This document shows, one piece after another, positions 35,247-47,030 of a stretch of 64,000 nucleotides of DNA; the stretch's first letter is position 1; the number at the start of each line of letters is the position of its first letter. Source of the DNA: Anaeramoeba flamelloides (taxonomy: Eukaryota > Metamonada > Anaeramoebidae); contig JANTQA010000047.1 in assembly GCA_027625915.1 (NCBI GenBank), forward strand, positions 1 through 64,000, read 5' to 3'. Below the pieces are notes generated by a model, which was not told the DNA's origin, did not search any database, and saw only the letters and a program-made list of their open reading frames with translations. Made by a program: the position numbers and the translations under genes.

Positions 35247-35763
35247 TAGAAAAAATAAAAATTTTTTATAATTTTTTTTCTAAACCCAAAAAAATATTTT
35301 TTTTGATTTTTAAAAATTTTTAAGGGGGTTTGGTTAATATTTTAGAATATAAAGCACTTTTTTCTCTTCCTTGTTGTGAAGTATAAATTGAAAAAAAATG
35401 AATTTACAAATATTCAATCTATGGACAAATTACTCATCGTTCCAAAATCAAAATAATCTGAAAAATTGTTTTTTCAAGTTTAGAGCTCTGTATCTCCTCT
35501 AGTTTAGAAGTTATTCTCAATTTTTGATTTTTTATCAAATTTTGAATTTTTCATTTCTAAAAAAGGTACATTTTAACACAAAAATAATTTTTTTTTGGTA
35601 TTTTAAAGATCATCTTACTCGGGTAATTTTTGATCAAAAATATTATTTTGGTGAAAAAAATTGAAAAAATTAAGGTTTTAAAAAAAAAATTTTTTTTGAA
35701 ATTTTTTTTACAACTCTTTTGATTTTCCCATTTTTGATTTACTCAAATTTTATATTTATAATA

Positions 35764-35960
35764 CAGTCAGTTTCACTTTTAAGGCACAAACTTTCAACGA
35801 AATTTAAGGTACAAAAAAATCTCAAATTAAGGCACAAGATTTGGAATTTTAATTTTTACAATTTATTTTTACTAGAATCTTAATATTGTGCTTTAATTTG
35901 AGATTTTTTTTGTGCCTTAAATTACCTTGAAAGTTTGTGTCTTAAAAGTGAAACTGACTG
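35764..35960. mobile_element. MITE family 1 copy (right arm only)
   Basis: TA on both sides. The left arm has the empty site, with a single TA, at 31028-31029. Confidence 0.93.
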
Positions 35961-36817
35961 TATATTTTAAACTACCATAGTTATAAATTTTTTAATTTTG
36001 AATTTTTTTTTTTCACTTTTATCCAAGTTAATTATAAAAATACATAAATTACTGTGAATATGAGTTGATAAAATGAAATATAAAAATCTATTTGACATAG
36101 ACAAACAATTTTTTTCAAAAATTTTTTATTTTGATTTTTTTGTGAATTTTTTAAATTTAAACTTTATGAGGGTCAGTGTTTTCAAAAATATTTAGAATTT
36201 AAAATGGGTGTTTTTGACTTTTTTCAAAATTGAAAATTTTAATAAATGTATATAAATAAATTTTTTTCCAAAATGTTTTTTAAAGTACTAAAAATTGGTA
36301 ACTTTGAAAAAAAAATTTTTTTTTAACATCTCAAAAAAATGATTTTTATTTTTATTTTAACTGAAAAACAAAGTTTAAAAAAAAATTTTTTTTTTTAATT
36401 GGAAAACTCTAGTAAAATTTCATTTTTTTCTAATTTATCATTAAAAACAATCACATTTTCAATATTTTGAAAAAAAAATTATTAGACCTCATTTACTTTT
36501 ATCTAAATATTCATTTTTTCAAATTTTTGATAGTGTTATCACTAGAAAAAATATAAAAAAATGCTAAAACGATTCAAAAAAAGTTTTACTAGAGTTTCCT
36601 ATTAAAATGATTTTTTCAAAAAAAAAATTTTTTTAAATAAGTTTTTTTCAATTCAATTTTAAGTTTGTTAATTTTTTTACAATGAAAAAAAAAAAAAAAT
36701 TTAATCATAAAAACTAAGTGTTTTTTTTTCAAAAAAAAAATATATTAGAAAAATTACTCAATTAAAAATTCAATTTCATTATCTTCAGAATTTTATAATT
36801 TTAAAATATTCAATAAT

Positions 36818-36893
36818 TACTCATTAGCTCAGCGGTAGAGCACCGAGATCTCAAAATTTGAAAAGTGTGTAGCCGGAGTTCGATTCCTGATAA
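36818..36893 (+). pseudogene. tRNA-like pseudogene (right arm)
   Basis: Counterpart of 30095-30168 with A box TAGCTCAGCGGTAGAGCA and B box AGTTCGATTCC. It differs by a few bases in the T-arm region and likewise lacks a paired acceptor stem. Confidence 0.65.
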
Positions 36894-36913
36894 GATCAAT
36901 TAAATTAATAGTT

Positions 36914-36944
<31 letters not shown>

Positions 36945-37125
36945 CTATAATTTGATAAATTAAAGTATACATGTTTTATACCTGAATTTACCTTTAAATC
37001 TTTTCAAAATTTTTTTTTTCAAAAATTCAAATCCTCTTAAGGTACCAAAATTCGGATAAATACTGGTAACTAAGTATTTTTTTCCGTGTTAGGGGTAGAA
37101 TATTTTAAATTATTTATATATAGTA

Positions 37126-37322
37126 CAGTCAGTTTCACTTTTAAGGCACAAACTTTCAACGAAATTTAAGGCACAATAAAATCTCAAATTAAGGCACAAA
37201 ATTCAAAGTCTAGTAAAAATAAATTGTAAAAAATGAAATTTCAAATTTTGTGCCTTAATTTGAGATTTTTATCGTGCCTTAAATTTCGTTGAAAGTTTGT
37301 GCCTTAAAAGTGAAACTGACTG
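37126..37322. mobile_element. MITE family 1 copy (right arm only)
   Basis: TA on both sides; the empty site in the left arm is TA 29671-29672. Confidence 0.93.
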
Positions 37323-37629
37323 TAAAACATACAATTAAAAAAAAACTTTTTAATTCATTTTAATATATGGGGGTCACTATATAAAAAATATAAAAACAAT
37401 CTCAATAATTCATTTTTTGGGGCTCTTATATTTTTTGAGTTATTGCCCAAAATAGTTGTGAAAAATCACCATTAAAAAATTTGTATATAAAAAGCGATTT
37501 TGGGCAATATCTCGAAAACTAGATATCCTAGAGACTTCTAAACACCAAAAATTGAAATTTAAGAAAATCTTTAATTTGTTGAGCAATAAAAAAAATTGTT
37601 TGATTCCATTTTTATATTTACTCTTGTGT

Positions 37630-38020
37630 ATAGACAAGTTGGATATTTCAAAATTTTTTCCTCAGATTTTCACAATTTTGGTACAGTCAGTTTCACTTTT
37701 AAGGCACAAACTTTCAAGGTAATTTAAGGCACAAAAAAATCTCAAATTAAGGCACAAAATTTGGAATTTTTTTTTTTACAATTTATTTTTCCTAGAATTT
37801 GAATTTTGTGCCTTAATTTGAGATTTTTTTTCTGCCTTAAATTCCGTTGAAAGTTTGTGCCTAAAAAGTGAAACTGACTGTATAAAAAATTCCCAAAGAT
37901 ATTAAAAATATCTAAACATTAACTTATAAAACCTTAATCATTTATCAAGCAGAGTTCAAAAAGTTTGGAATTTTCAATTTGACAGAATTCAAAATATTTT
38001 TCAAAATTTTCCAGTTGTTT
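37630..38020 (-). repeat. R2 repeat of the right-arm LINE, split by a MITE
   Basis: Reverse complement of 7303-7494 with the MITE at 37684-37880 inserted. Confidence 0.8.
37684..37880. mobile_element. MITE family 1 copy inside the R2 repeat (right arm only)
   Basis: CAGTCAGTTTCAC ... GAAACTGACTG with TA on both sides; the empty site in the left arm is TA 7440-7441. Confidence 0.93.
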
Positions 38021-39940
38021 TTTTTTATTGTTGAAGAAGTGTAAAAGAACACTCTAGTTGCCCTTAGACTTAAATTCCCTTTCAGAAATTTAAGCGTAAA
38101 ATCATAGATTTCACGATTATTAATTAATGAAAATAATTTCAAACTATTACAGTTTAAAATCAATTCATTAAGATTTATTTCTTTTTTAATTTTTTAAGAA
38201 AAAATTAATCTATTTTTTTCATAAGAAGGACATACCCATAAAAAAATGATTAATATCTTCTATTATTTCCTTATGTTCATACTTTAAACATAAGGGACAA
38301 TATTTCGTTGAATTTTTATTTATTACATAATAGTATCTGTTTAAGCAGTTAGTAAATGTTCTGAATTTTAGGATTGTTGAGCTTGACGGATAACATAAAT
38401 ATCTTTGGGTTTTAAATAAAGAGTTTTGGTATTTTATTATATTGAAATATTTCTGCACTTTTCAGCTCTTTGAATTCAATAATTCATTATATGTATATTT
38501 GTATATTTCTTTTTTTAGTTCGATTAAATCTTTTGAATTCCAATTGATTTTATTGTTTATTCTTTGTTTAAATTTTATTAATTTTTCCAAATAAGGGAGA
38601 GATAAATTTTTTAATTTTTTTTTTTGAATTTGAATTTTTTTTTATTAACCGAAATTACCAGATTTTCAATTTTACATTCTGTTTTATAAATTAGAATTGG
38701 TGTGTTTCTGTTTATTTTACATATTTCGGTAATACATGAATTAATCCAAGAATTTAATTAATTTAAAGTTTTTATTTCATAATTAAATATTTCTAATCCA
38801 TATGTTAATTGACTTAATATAAAAGATTTAAATAATCTTATTTTTAAGTTATTGTTAAGAGAATTGTTGTTAAATAATTGTTTGCAGCTATTAAACGTCT
38901 CTTTAGATTTTTTTAAATTATAGACTATATGCGAAATTTTATCTAAATAAATACCTAAATATTTAATTTTTTTTTAAATCTTTTGATACAACTGTTTTAT
39001 CTTTATTAGGTTTTAACCCAAATTGATATATTAGGTTTTAAGGCACAAAAAATCTCAAATTACAGGCACAAAATTTGGAATTTTTTTTTTTTACAATTTA
39101 TTTTTATAAATTTAATTTAATTTGAGATTTTTTCCTAGTTTGTGCCTTAAAAGTGAAACGACTGTATTGAATTTATTTTTAGATTTAAATAATTTTTATT
39201 TCCTTTTATAATTAAGATTAAATCATCTGCAAACATTTGACAATGATTTGTTAATGGTATGATTTTCAATAAAAAGAAAATGAGAAATTAGAGCAAATAA
39301 AATAGGCGACAATGGATCTCCTTGAAATATACCAAATCCTTTTCCTTGATAATATTTTAATAAAAAAATTTTGAATAATTTTAATTTAATATAAATTTTT
39401 TTTATTGTTTTTCTTATTATTTTATAATTGATTGAGTCAAAACATTTTGCTATATCAATCATTATAATATATGTTTTATCATTTCCATTTTCATTATTAG
39501 ATTTGATTTTATTATAAGTATTTAAGAAATTTAATACCGCAATTCGAATATCATATTTTTTCCGAAAACCAAATTGGAATTTGTGAATAAATTCCCAACA
39601 TGGTTCAATTAGCTTGTATAGTAATTTTAGAAATAATCTTGGTAAGCTTTGATTTCTAGAAATTGGTCTATAATTTAAAGCTACCCCTTCATTTCCTTTT
39701 TTATGTATAAATAAAATTGATCATTTTTTTATAATATTCGATATTATTATTATTAGGATTAAGCAACCAATTATTAAATATTTTCTGAATTGTAACAAGA
39801 TAATTTTTATAGTTTATATTTTCATTTGAATCTTCATCAAAGATATATTTTAAGTTTTCAATTTTTTGAAATCCTTTAACTGATTTATTTTTTGTTTTTT
39901 AATAGTGTTTTTAATTTTTTGGATTGAATTTTAGAGTTGT
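37945..39940 (-). pseudogene. LINE (non-LTR) reverse transcriptase, broken, right-arm copy
   Basis: Inverted duplicate of 5495-7253 with the same motifs: IDIAKCFD near 39445, FQGDPLSPILF near 39315, FADD-coding text near 39225, and the zinc knuckle near 38240-38310. A decayed MITE (39030-39164) interrupts it between the FADD region and the thumb, with loss of some LINE sequence. Extra frame changes compared with the left copy. Not functional. Confidence 0.85.
39030..39164. mobile_element. Decayed MITE family 1 copy in the right-arm LINE
   Basis: Retains TTTTAAGGCACAAAA and GTGCCTTAAAAGTGAAACG, with both ends eroded. The left-arm LINE has no insertion at the matching place (about 6285). Confidence 0.8.
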
Positions 39941-40136
39941 TTATATATCTATAGACATACATGTTTCAAAAATTTTCCAAAATTTTCACAACTTTACTAT
40001 AAAATTTCCAAAGATAGTGACACTATCTGAATATTAGTTTACAAAACACTTATCATTTACAGAGTAGTGTTCAAAAAAGTTTGGAATTTTCATATATTAT
40101 AAATCAAAATATTTTTAATCGAATTTCATGTTGTTT
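39941..40136 (-). repeat. R1 repeat of the right-arm LINE
   Basis: Reverse complement of 5321-5514. Confidence 0.8.
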
Positions 40137-40183
40137 ATATATGGATGAATGTAAGTCTTAAAAAAATTTCATTCAAATTCAAT

Positions 40184-40220
<37 letters not shown>
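40184..40220. repeat. (TA)n microsatellite
   Basis: Longer than its left-arm counterpart at 5250-5271. Confidence 0.95.
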
Positions 40221-40222
<2 letters not shown>

Positions 40223-40420
40223 TTGAAAAAGAGTTAAAAAATAGTCAATAAGAAAGTTGAAAATTGAGCCAAAAAGAAAAATAAAACAAAAATGAAATAG
40301 AATAAAATCATTGAAAAAAATGATCATTTTTTTTTTATTGCTAGAAATGCTGTCTGAATTTACTTACTTAACAAAGTATACTATTCAAAAATATTTTTTA
40401 TAATTTATTTATGCTTTGGA

Positions 40421-40472
40421 AAGGTGCTGTATTTCCTACACCCCCTTACCCTACCGGAGGGGGCTTATTCCC
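40421..40472. repeat. GC island with hairpin, module B
   Basis: Reverse complement of 4998-5052 (GGTGCTGTA tail, CCCCCTTACC then GGAGGGGGCTT). Confidence 0.85.
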
Positions 40473-40479
40473 TTTTTTT

Positions 40480-42160
40480 TAAAACAAATAAGTAATTCAA
40501 CTATTTAACAATTATTCAACAAGTTTTCTCTAAAATATCATTTTTTTTTTAACATTTTTTATAAAATTTGTTGTATTATGAAAAAAAAAAACAAAATTTG
40601 ATTTGATTTGATTTGTGTTTTTTTTTTAATTTAAACAGTAAAAGTTGAAATTTATTAAAATAAATTATTTTTCATACCTTTTAAAAAATGAAATTTTAAT
40701 TTAAAAATTAATCATTTTATTTTTTTTTTCTTTAGTTTACCAAATTTCAATTTATAAAAAAATCCAAAAAAAAAACAAAAAATTGTTCAATTGAGAAAAA
40801 ATATCAAATACTAGTTAAATTAAATGAATGAAGAGAGTAGAACCTCAATCAAAAAAATTGTTTAATGGAAAATAACATCACAAAACAAAGAATAAAAACT
40901 TTTTTTAAAAAAACAAAAATAACACTTTCCAATGTAGAAATAATTGATATCATCAATTTCCAAAATGTTGAGTAAAAAATTTCTCCTTTTAATAATTTTG
41001 ATAACACAGATCAAACACTTGATTAAAAAAAAAACTGTAATAATGATTTAAGCAAATATTTGAATTTTTTTAGGTTAATTACTTATACAATATTTGGTAT
41101 TAACCTGAATAAAACATTGAAAGGTTAACATTTTTAATATTTAACTTTTTCTATTTTTTCAACACAATAACTTTTTATAAGAAATTTTTTTTTTTTGCAA
41201 CAAACTCTCTACCAATTCTCAAAAAATACTTTGAAATTTTCAAAAAAATTAGAAAATAAAAAATCAATTTATTAAAAGTAATATTATAAAATCCAAAGCA
41301 AGTATTGGATTTCAAAATATCTTTGTTAGAGTATCAAATATATAAAAAACTCAAAAATATTTTCAAGATCTTATCAAAAAGCAATCAACCAAATATCTCA
41401 TGATCAAAAAAGAAAATATACTTTTTTTTATAAACCTAGATGGTATTTTTGGAATTCAATTTTGAAATTTTGATATTTAGGATCTTTATCAATGTAATTA
41501 ATCTTAGTACTTGATACTTTAAAAGATTAAAATATACTGATATTTTAATAATTTTGATCCTCTTTTCTCTAATCTATTATAAAGGTTTCTGAGATTTCTG
41601 TGATTTCTGTGATTTGACAAACCAATTTAATTTTTATGTTTTTTACTTTTGGTAATAGACTGAATAACGATAAAATTTCGAATATCTCTTAAATTCTTGA
41701 AAACTATTTTCTGAAGGAAATCTAACTAAGGTCTAAAAATAATGTTGAACTCAAAGAAAAAGACCAGTTTTTGATTAAAAAGTGCTTTCTGATTTGGGTT
41801 GTTGAATAAAACACAATAGACAAGTATTTGATTTTCCTTTTTTTGTTGATCAAATCAAATCAAGTGGTTGGAAAAATGTGTTTGGTATTGGGATATATTT
41901 CTAAAATAAATGAATAAATTTAATTTCGGCTTAATTTAAAACATAATCTCATGAAATTATTCACTATCAATTTGTTTTATTTGTTCTGACATATTATTTG
42001 TTTCAATTTCTGAAATTCTCTTGATTTAAAAAAAAAAAACACTAAAAAATGATTTCTGTGATTTCTGAAATTCCTGTGTTGCAAAATTATTTAGTTTTTT
42101 ATTATTTGTTTTTCAATAATAAAGCCTTTTTATTTTTTTAAAAAAAAATGAAATTATTTA
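40480..42160 (+). other. Module B leader region
   Basis: Counterpart of 3320-4996. TTTCTGTGA repeats at 41585-41615 and 42050-42070 are complementary to the repeat within the gene start at 42284-42315. Confidence 0.6.
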
Positions 42161-42163
42161 AGT

Positions 42164-42640
42164 ATGGATCGAATCAAAGAAATCAAATAAATCAAAAAAC
42201 AAAATAAATCACAGAATCCAAAAAATCAGTTAAATCAGTTAAATCACAAAAATCAAATAAAATGTAAGAAGAAATGATAGAATCACAGAAATCACAGAAA
42301 TCACAGAAATCAAAGAAATCAAAGAAGCGAAAGAATAAAAAGATGAAATGATCCAGAAACGCAAACAAATGGAACAAAGAAGAATCAAGCTTGAAAAGGA
42401 AATTGATGAAATGATCCAGGAACAAACTGGAATGCAAGCAAAAATGTACTGCAAGAGATTTGCATGAAAAAAATGAAAGCGTAAAAGAAACGAAGTTTCA
42501 TAGGGAAAATAAATGATTAAAGAATTGAATGAAGCTAAAGATCTGGAAGAACTTTATGATTTTTGTTGATGAATCTGATGTTTGAGAATTGAAAATTTGA
42601 GGATAGAGGAAAGAAAGAAAATTAACTAAATATGAAAAGG
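42164..42640 (+). pseudogene. Module B: remnant of a Crinkler/RHS-type gene (N-terminal part)
   Basis: ATG at 42164 encodes MDRIKE, followed by the ATCACAGAA repeat (42284-42315) and charged coiled-coil-like text (42340-42420). As in module A, no NTPase or nuclease motif remains before the double hairpin. Broken. Confidence 0.6.
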
Positions 42641-43098
42641 AAGAAAAAGAATAAATTAATTTTAAGAAATTAGTTTTGAAATATCGGAAGTATTAAAGAA
42701 AAGTAAAAAGTAAAATAAATTAAGAAATTAAATTTAATTTCTAAATGGAGACGAAGAAAATATCAAAGATCAAAAAATTCAAGATCAAAAATTTTTAATT
42801 TAAAAATCATTGAATATCGCGATTAAAGATCAAATTGAAGAGTTTGGGATGATGAGAGGTTTTGTAAGAATATAATTTTTATTAAATGGTGTTTATTTAA
42901 AATGAAACTGTTCATTAAATAAATTATTATTTAAAAAAAATTTGAAATATTCTGAGGTTTTTGTTGAAAGATTGTTGGGTTTTGATGATTTATTTGTTGA
43001 GGAAAAGTGTGATTTAAAAATAAAAAAAAAATAAAAAAAAAAAAAAAAAAAAATATATTAAATATGATTTTGGTTATAATGTGAATTTTGTTATCTCA

Positions 43099-43141
43099 GG
43101 CCATCTAAAGATGGCCTATCATTTCTACTAACGTAGAAATG
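43099..43141. repeat. Double hairpin, module B
   Basis: GGCCATC-taaa-GATGGCC, 3-base spacer, CATTTCTAC-taac-GTAGAAATG. Preceded by a G/T-rich tract (42840-43020). Confidence 0.92.
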
Positions 43142-43919
43142 AGTTAGGTAAATTTTTGCAATATAATTTATATATATATTTATCTACATATATATTATAA
43201 AAAACAGATTGATAAGATAAGAATATGGTTATAATCTCTTTTCAGATTTTAAGCTTTCTTTTTTTCATATATCTAAACTAAAATTCATAATTGGGTACAC
43301 AGTTAAAACAGTTAAAAGAAACATAATAAAAAACTTTTAATCAATTAGGAAATAATATTTGATTTTTCGAAATGAATTAAAATATTTTTTTGTTTTTTGT
43401 TTCATTTAATTTTTCCAAATACGGCCTTATTTTTATTTGATCAATAAATTTTTTTTTGTATAGTTGAGATAATGTTGCTGTTGAGTTCTTTTAAATCAAC
43501 AAACTAAAATGAAAGTAGATGATCCTGTTAAAGTTGTGAATGATTGATCTTACATCACTTGAAAATTAACATTTTTCTAACACTTTTTTTTTTATTTGTT
43601 ATGCATCCAAAATTATATGCACACCCATTTGTTATTTTGATTTGTAATTATTTAATTTTTGATTATTGAGATATGTATATGAGTAAGAATTGTTAACATT
43701 TCGTCAAGTAAGAGCTTCTAATTTAATTTTTTCGATAAATAATAAATTTAAAAAGATTTTTTTCTTTAAGGGACTGAATTTTATTAAGTTTGATTTTTTC
43801 AAATTTGAAAAAAAAGTATCATCCTTAAATTTCAATTTTCTGTAAAGTATTAAAAGGTGTTCTATTGAGAAAATTAAGACGTATTTATTTTGAAAAATTG
43901 TTTTTTGAATCAATTTTAA

Positions 43920-44035
43920 AAATATGTTTCAATATGAGTCCAATACATTTAAATTCTGTAAAATGGTATTGAGTTTCATTGAAGCCTTTTCTAAAATGAA
44001 ATTGATTGGACTCATATTGGAACATATTTTTGAAT
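43920..44035. repeat. Small foldback repeat (right arm)
   Basis: Reverse complement of 1490-1602, with the pairing ends CAATATGAGTCCAAT kept. Confidence 0.85.
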
Positions 44036-44449
44036 TTACTTTTTAATAATTTTTTTCCAATCAAATAGATATGAATTTTCAGAAGAGAAAGACATTCTAT
44101 AATGTTTGAGAAAAATGAGTCAGAAGATCTTGAATTTTTTCTTCAAATTATCAAAAATAAAACAGAAAAATAGGAGTACCTTAAATAAAAAATTTTGTTA
44201 TTCCCCAAATTATGAATTAGAGTTTTATTTTTTAAATTTATATTTTTTCATTTTGGGATTTTAAATTAGTTTTTTTTACTTGAATTATTGTTTTCTTAAA
44301 TAAAAAACAAAATATTTCATGTTATTTTCTTTTGTTAAATTAATTATTTGATTATCTTTTCAGTTTTTTTTAGAGAGTGTATTTACGATTTAAAAAGAAA
44401 ACTAGGTTGATTATATTATATATATATATATATATATATATCACAGGTA

Positions 44450-44525
44450 TGACGATTTTGTTGATGTCATGAAACGCGTTGGCACACGCGTGAGCGACGC
44501 GTAAAATTCGTTTCCCTGGGATATA
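44450..44525. promoter_or_regulatory. GC-rich island with ACGCGT palindromes (right arm)
   Basis: Counterpart of 985-1068 in the other arm. Here three ACGCGT or near-identical sites are visible within about 40 bp, so the motif count differs between arms while the surrounding text is conserved. A (TA)n tract lies on each side. Confidence 0.4.
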
Positions 44526-45510
44526 TAGCATATATATATATATATAATATTATATATCAGTAGAAAATTTTTTAAACAGGAATTCTAAAAAAAAAAAAAA
44601 AAACAGTGAAATTCATGCGCAATGACTGCATATAATAAAGATTGTTTTTATTTTTCTTAGTATATATCAAAAATCACTCTTTATTGAAACAAAAAATCAA
44701 TAAAATAATAGTAAATATATTAAAATAATAGAAATTATAATGTATTGTACACATTTATTTTATTTTGTTACGAAAAAAAATTATATCAAAAAAAAATTGT
44801 ATTAAACTTTATTTTGATGAAATGAAATACCTTTTTAAAAAAATTTATGATCGATCACAAAAAAATAAAAAAGTAAAAAAATATCTATTAATATAATTGA
44901 TTAAAAATCAAATGTATAAGATACGTAAATTTAAACCTTCTGTACTGATGAAAGGCAATTAATAATTAAGTTTTGTTGATTCGCCTATTTCCCCTTGTTA
45001 TTTAAAAATGAATAAGCATTATAATAAAATGAGGGAACGTAATAAAGAAATATTATTATTATTCTTAAAAAAAAATAATAAGTTGAAGGGTTATCACTTA
45101 TGTTTGTACATGTATTTAATTTTTTTCCATCAGTTAAACCAAGATTTTTTTTAAAAATGGCGAAAGTAGTTATTTTGGACAAAACAACAAAAGAACAGTT
45201 TGAAAATAATTTTTTAAAAAGTTAAATAATAAAAAATGAAATTATTTTTGATGATGAACTAATCAAGGGGTAATAAGCATATAAAAGTTAAGAAATGAGA
45301 AATTTGTTGTTAAATTGAGTAAAAAAAATTAGTTTCAAAGTTGAGTATATCGTATGAAAAATATAATAAAATAATTATCTTGTTTATAAGTTGAAGGAAA
45401 AATTCAAATGAAGAAAAAAAAATTACTGATCACATTTTCCCAGTCAGTAATTATGAAAAAAAAACTTTTTTCAAGCTAATAATTTGAAATATTTTTATAG
45501 TGATCAATAA

Positions 45511-46890
45511 AAAATATTATAGATGACGTGTAATCACAATGTAAAAAAATTGGGTGAGCCGATCTAATTTGGAAGAGGTAAAAAAGTGAAATTTTGAACT
45601 TATTTTTTTCCTCAAATTTAATTGTGTTTTCAAAAAATAATATCTTTTACTCGTTGATAAAAGTATTTAAAATTTTCATAAGTTTTAAACGAAAATCCCA
45701 CTTTGTGTTGTTTTGAGGTTTTAAATTTAGAAAATAAAACTATTTTCACCATTTTAACACAAAACCCCGCAACTTAAATGGGAAATAGCATTTACCCTTT
45801 ACCTTAACCCTTTTAAGGAAATTGTTTCCTACCTATGTCTTAATTACTTTTTTTTTTTTGGTCGTATTCATTGTTTTTAAGTTTTTTCGTTTGCGTTTTT
45901 TCGCATCCCAGAAACGAGAAGTGTGATTTCAAAAGAATTCGAGGACTTTTTAAAAAAAACAAAAAATGAAAACAACGAATGAAACGAAAAAACATATAAA
46001 AAAATCGAAAAAACGCGATTTTTTAAATCTTTTATTGTTTTGAAACGAAAAAATGTAATATCTGTGATATATATATATATTGAGTTTGAAAGTTTTGCAG
46101 AAATTTTTTTTTTATTTATTTAGAGAATTTAGAATGACAGAGTTTTGATAAAAATTTGTTATTGTGAGTTTTATTATAACTAACTTAACAAAATAATAAT
46201 TTTTTTAAAACATTGAATTAAATTCAATAACTAAATTTTGCTAGATATATATATATATATATATATATAAATGTATATAAGTAAATAAAAATCGAGGAGA
46301 AATTAATATAATTTATTAATTTACATTAATTTGAAATATTTAAAGAAATGTTCTGTATTTGAATTATATCTATTTTTTTTTGATTATTTTGAATTCTTTT
46401 AAGAAAGGTTATTAAATTCTAAATTACAGATAAATTGAATGATTTGTTTTTTTTTTTCAGAAAATATTAATCAATATTTATTTAAAATTAAAGATATATG
46501 AAAAACAAAAATTATCAAAAAAATGTTAAAATTGAAGAAATTTTTTCATAATATAATTTCATAACTTTTGTTTATTCAAAAAATCCAAATTTATTAACAT
46601 TAAATAAATATTAACTTTGTATAAACCTTTAACCATTTACAAGGTAGAGTATAAAAAATTTAAATTTTCAATTTGAAATCAAACAAAATATTTCTCAAAA
46701 AATTTCAACATTTTTTTAAGCAATTTTAAGATTTGTAAGTTTTTAATTGTAATTAAAAAAATATAAATTTAAAAAATTGAAGAAGAGGAGTTAAATTATT
46801 ATAAGTAAAGTGATTATTTATCTAAATATAACAATATAATAAAGAAATTTGAGTTATAAAAAAAATGGAAAATAATAAATGATTTATTTT
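45511..46890. other. AT-rich stretch between the palindrome and module C
   Basis: No gene was recognised. Contains TTTTTTCG/CGAAAAAA self-complementary text (45870-46030), a (TA)n run at 46244-46269, and a partial R-family repeat near 46600-46690. 46075-46200 resembles 52205-52310, which suggests a repeating unit of about 6.1 kb. Confidence 0.5.
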
Positions 46891-46974
46891 TAGCTAGAAA
46901 TACTGTCTGAATTTACTTACTTACCAAAGAATACCTTATCAAAATATTTTAAAATATTTATTTACCCACCTTCC

Positions 46975-47030
46975 CAAGGTGCTGTATTTCCTACACCTCC
47001 TTACCCTACTGGGGGGGGGGGGCTTATTCC
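46975..47030. repeat. GC island with 12-G run, module C
   Basis: GGTGCTGTATTTCCTACACC tail, then TTACCCTACT and a run of 12 G, then CTTATTCC. Same arrangement as module B, 2.2 kb upstream of the gene start. Confidence 0.85.

Larger units (their letters stand above)
31400..35395. other. Spacer at the centre of the palindrome
   Basis: About 4 kb without convincing genes, lying between the two arms. It holds five copies of the TA-flanked MITE family, one inside another, a GT microsatellite (34431-34448), and a 13-bp perfect stem at 34538-34570. Base composition around 34370-34600 is less AT-rich than its surroundings. Confidence 0.7.
35395..45510. repeat. Right arm of the giant inverted duplication
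   Basis: Reverse complement of 29347-31400 followed by 1-7494. It lacks the 21.9-kb block of the left arm and carries four MITE copies that the left arm does not have (35764, 37126, 37684 and a decayed one near 39030). Because the arms carry different insertions, they have existed as separate loci for some time, which argues against a simple assembly or foldback artefact. Confidence 0.93.
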
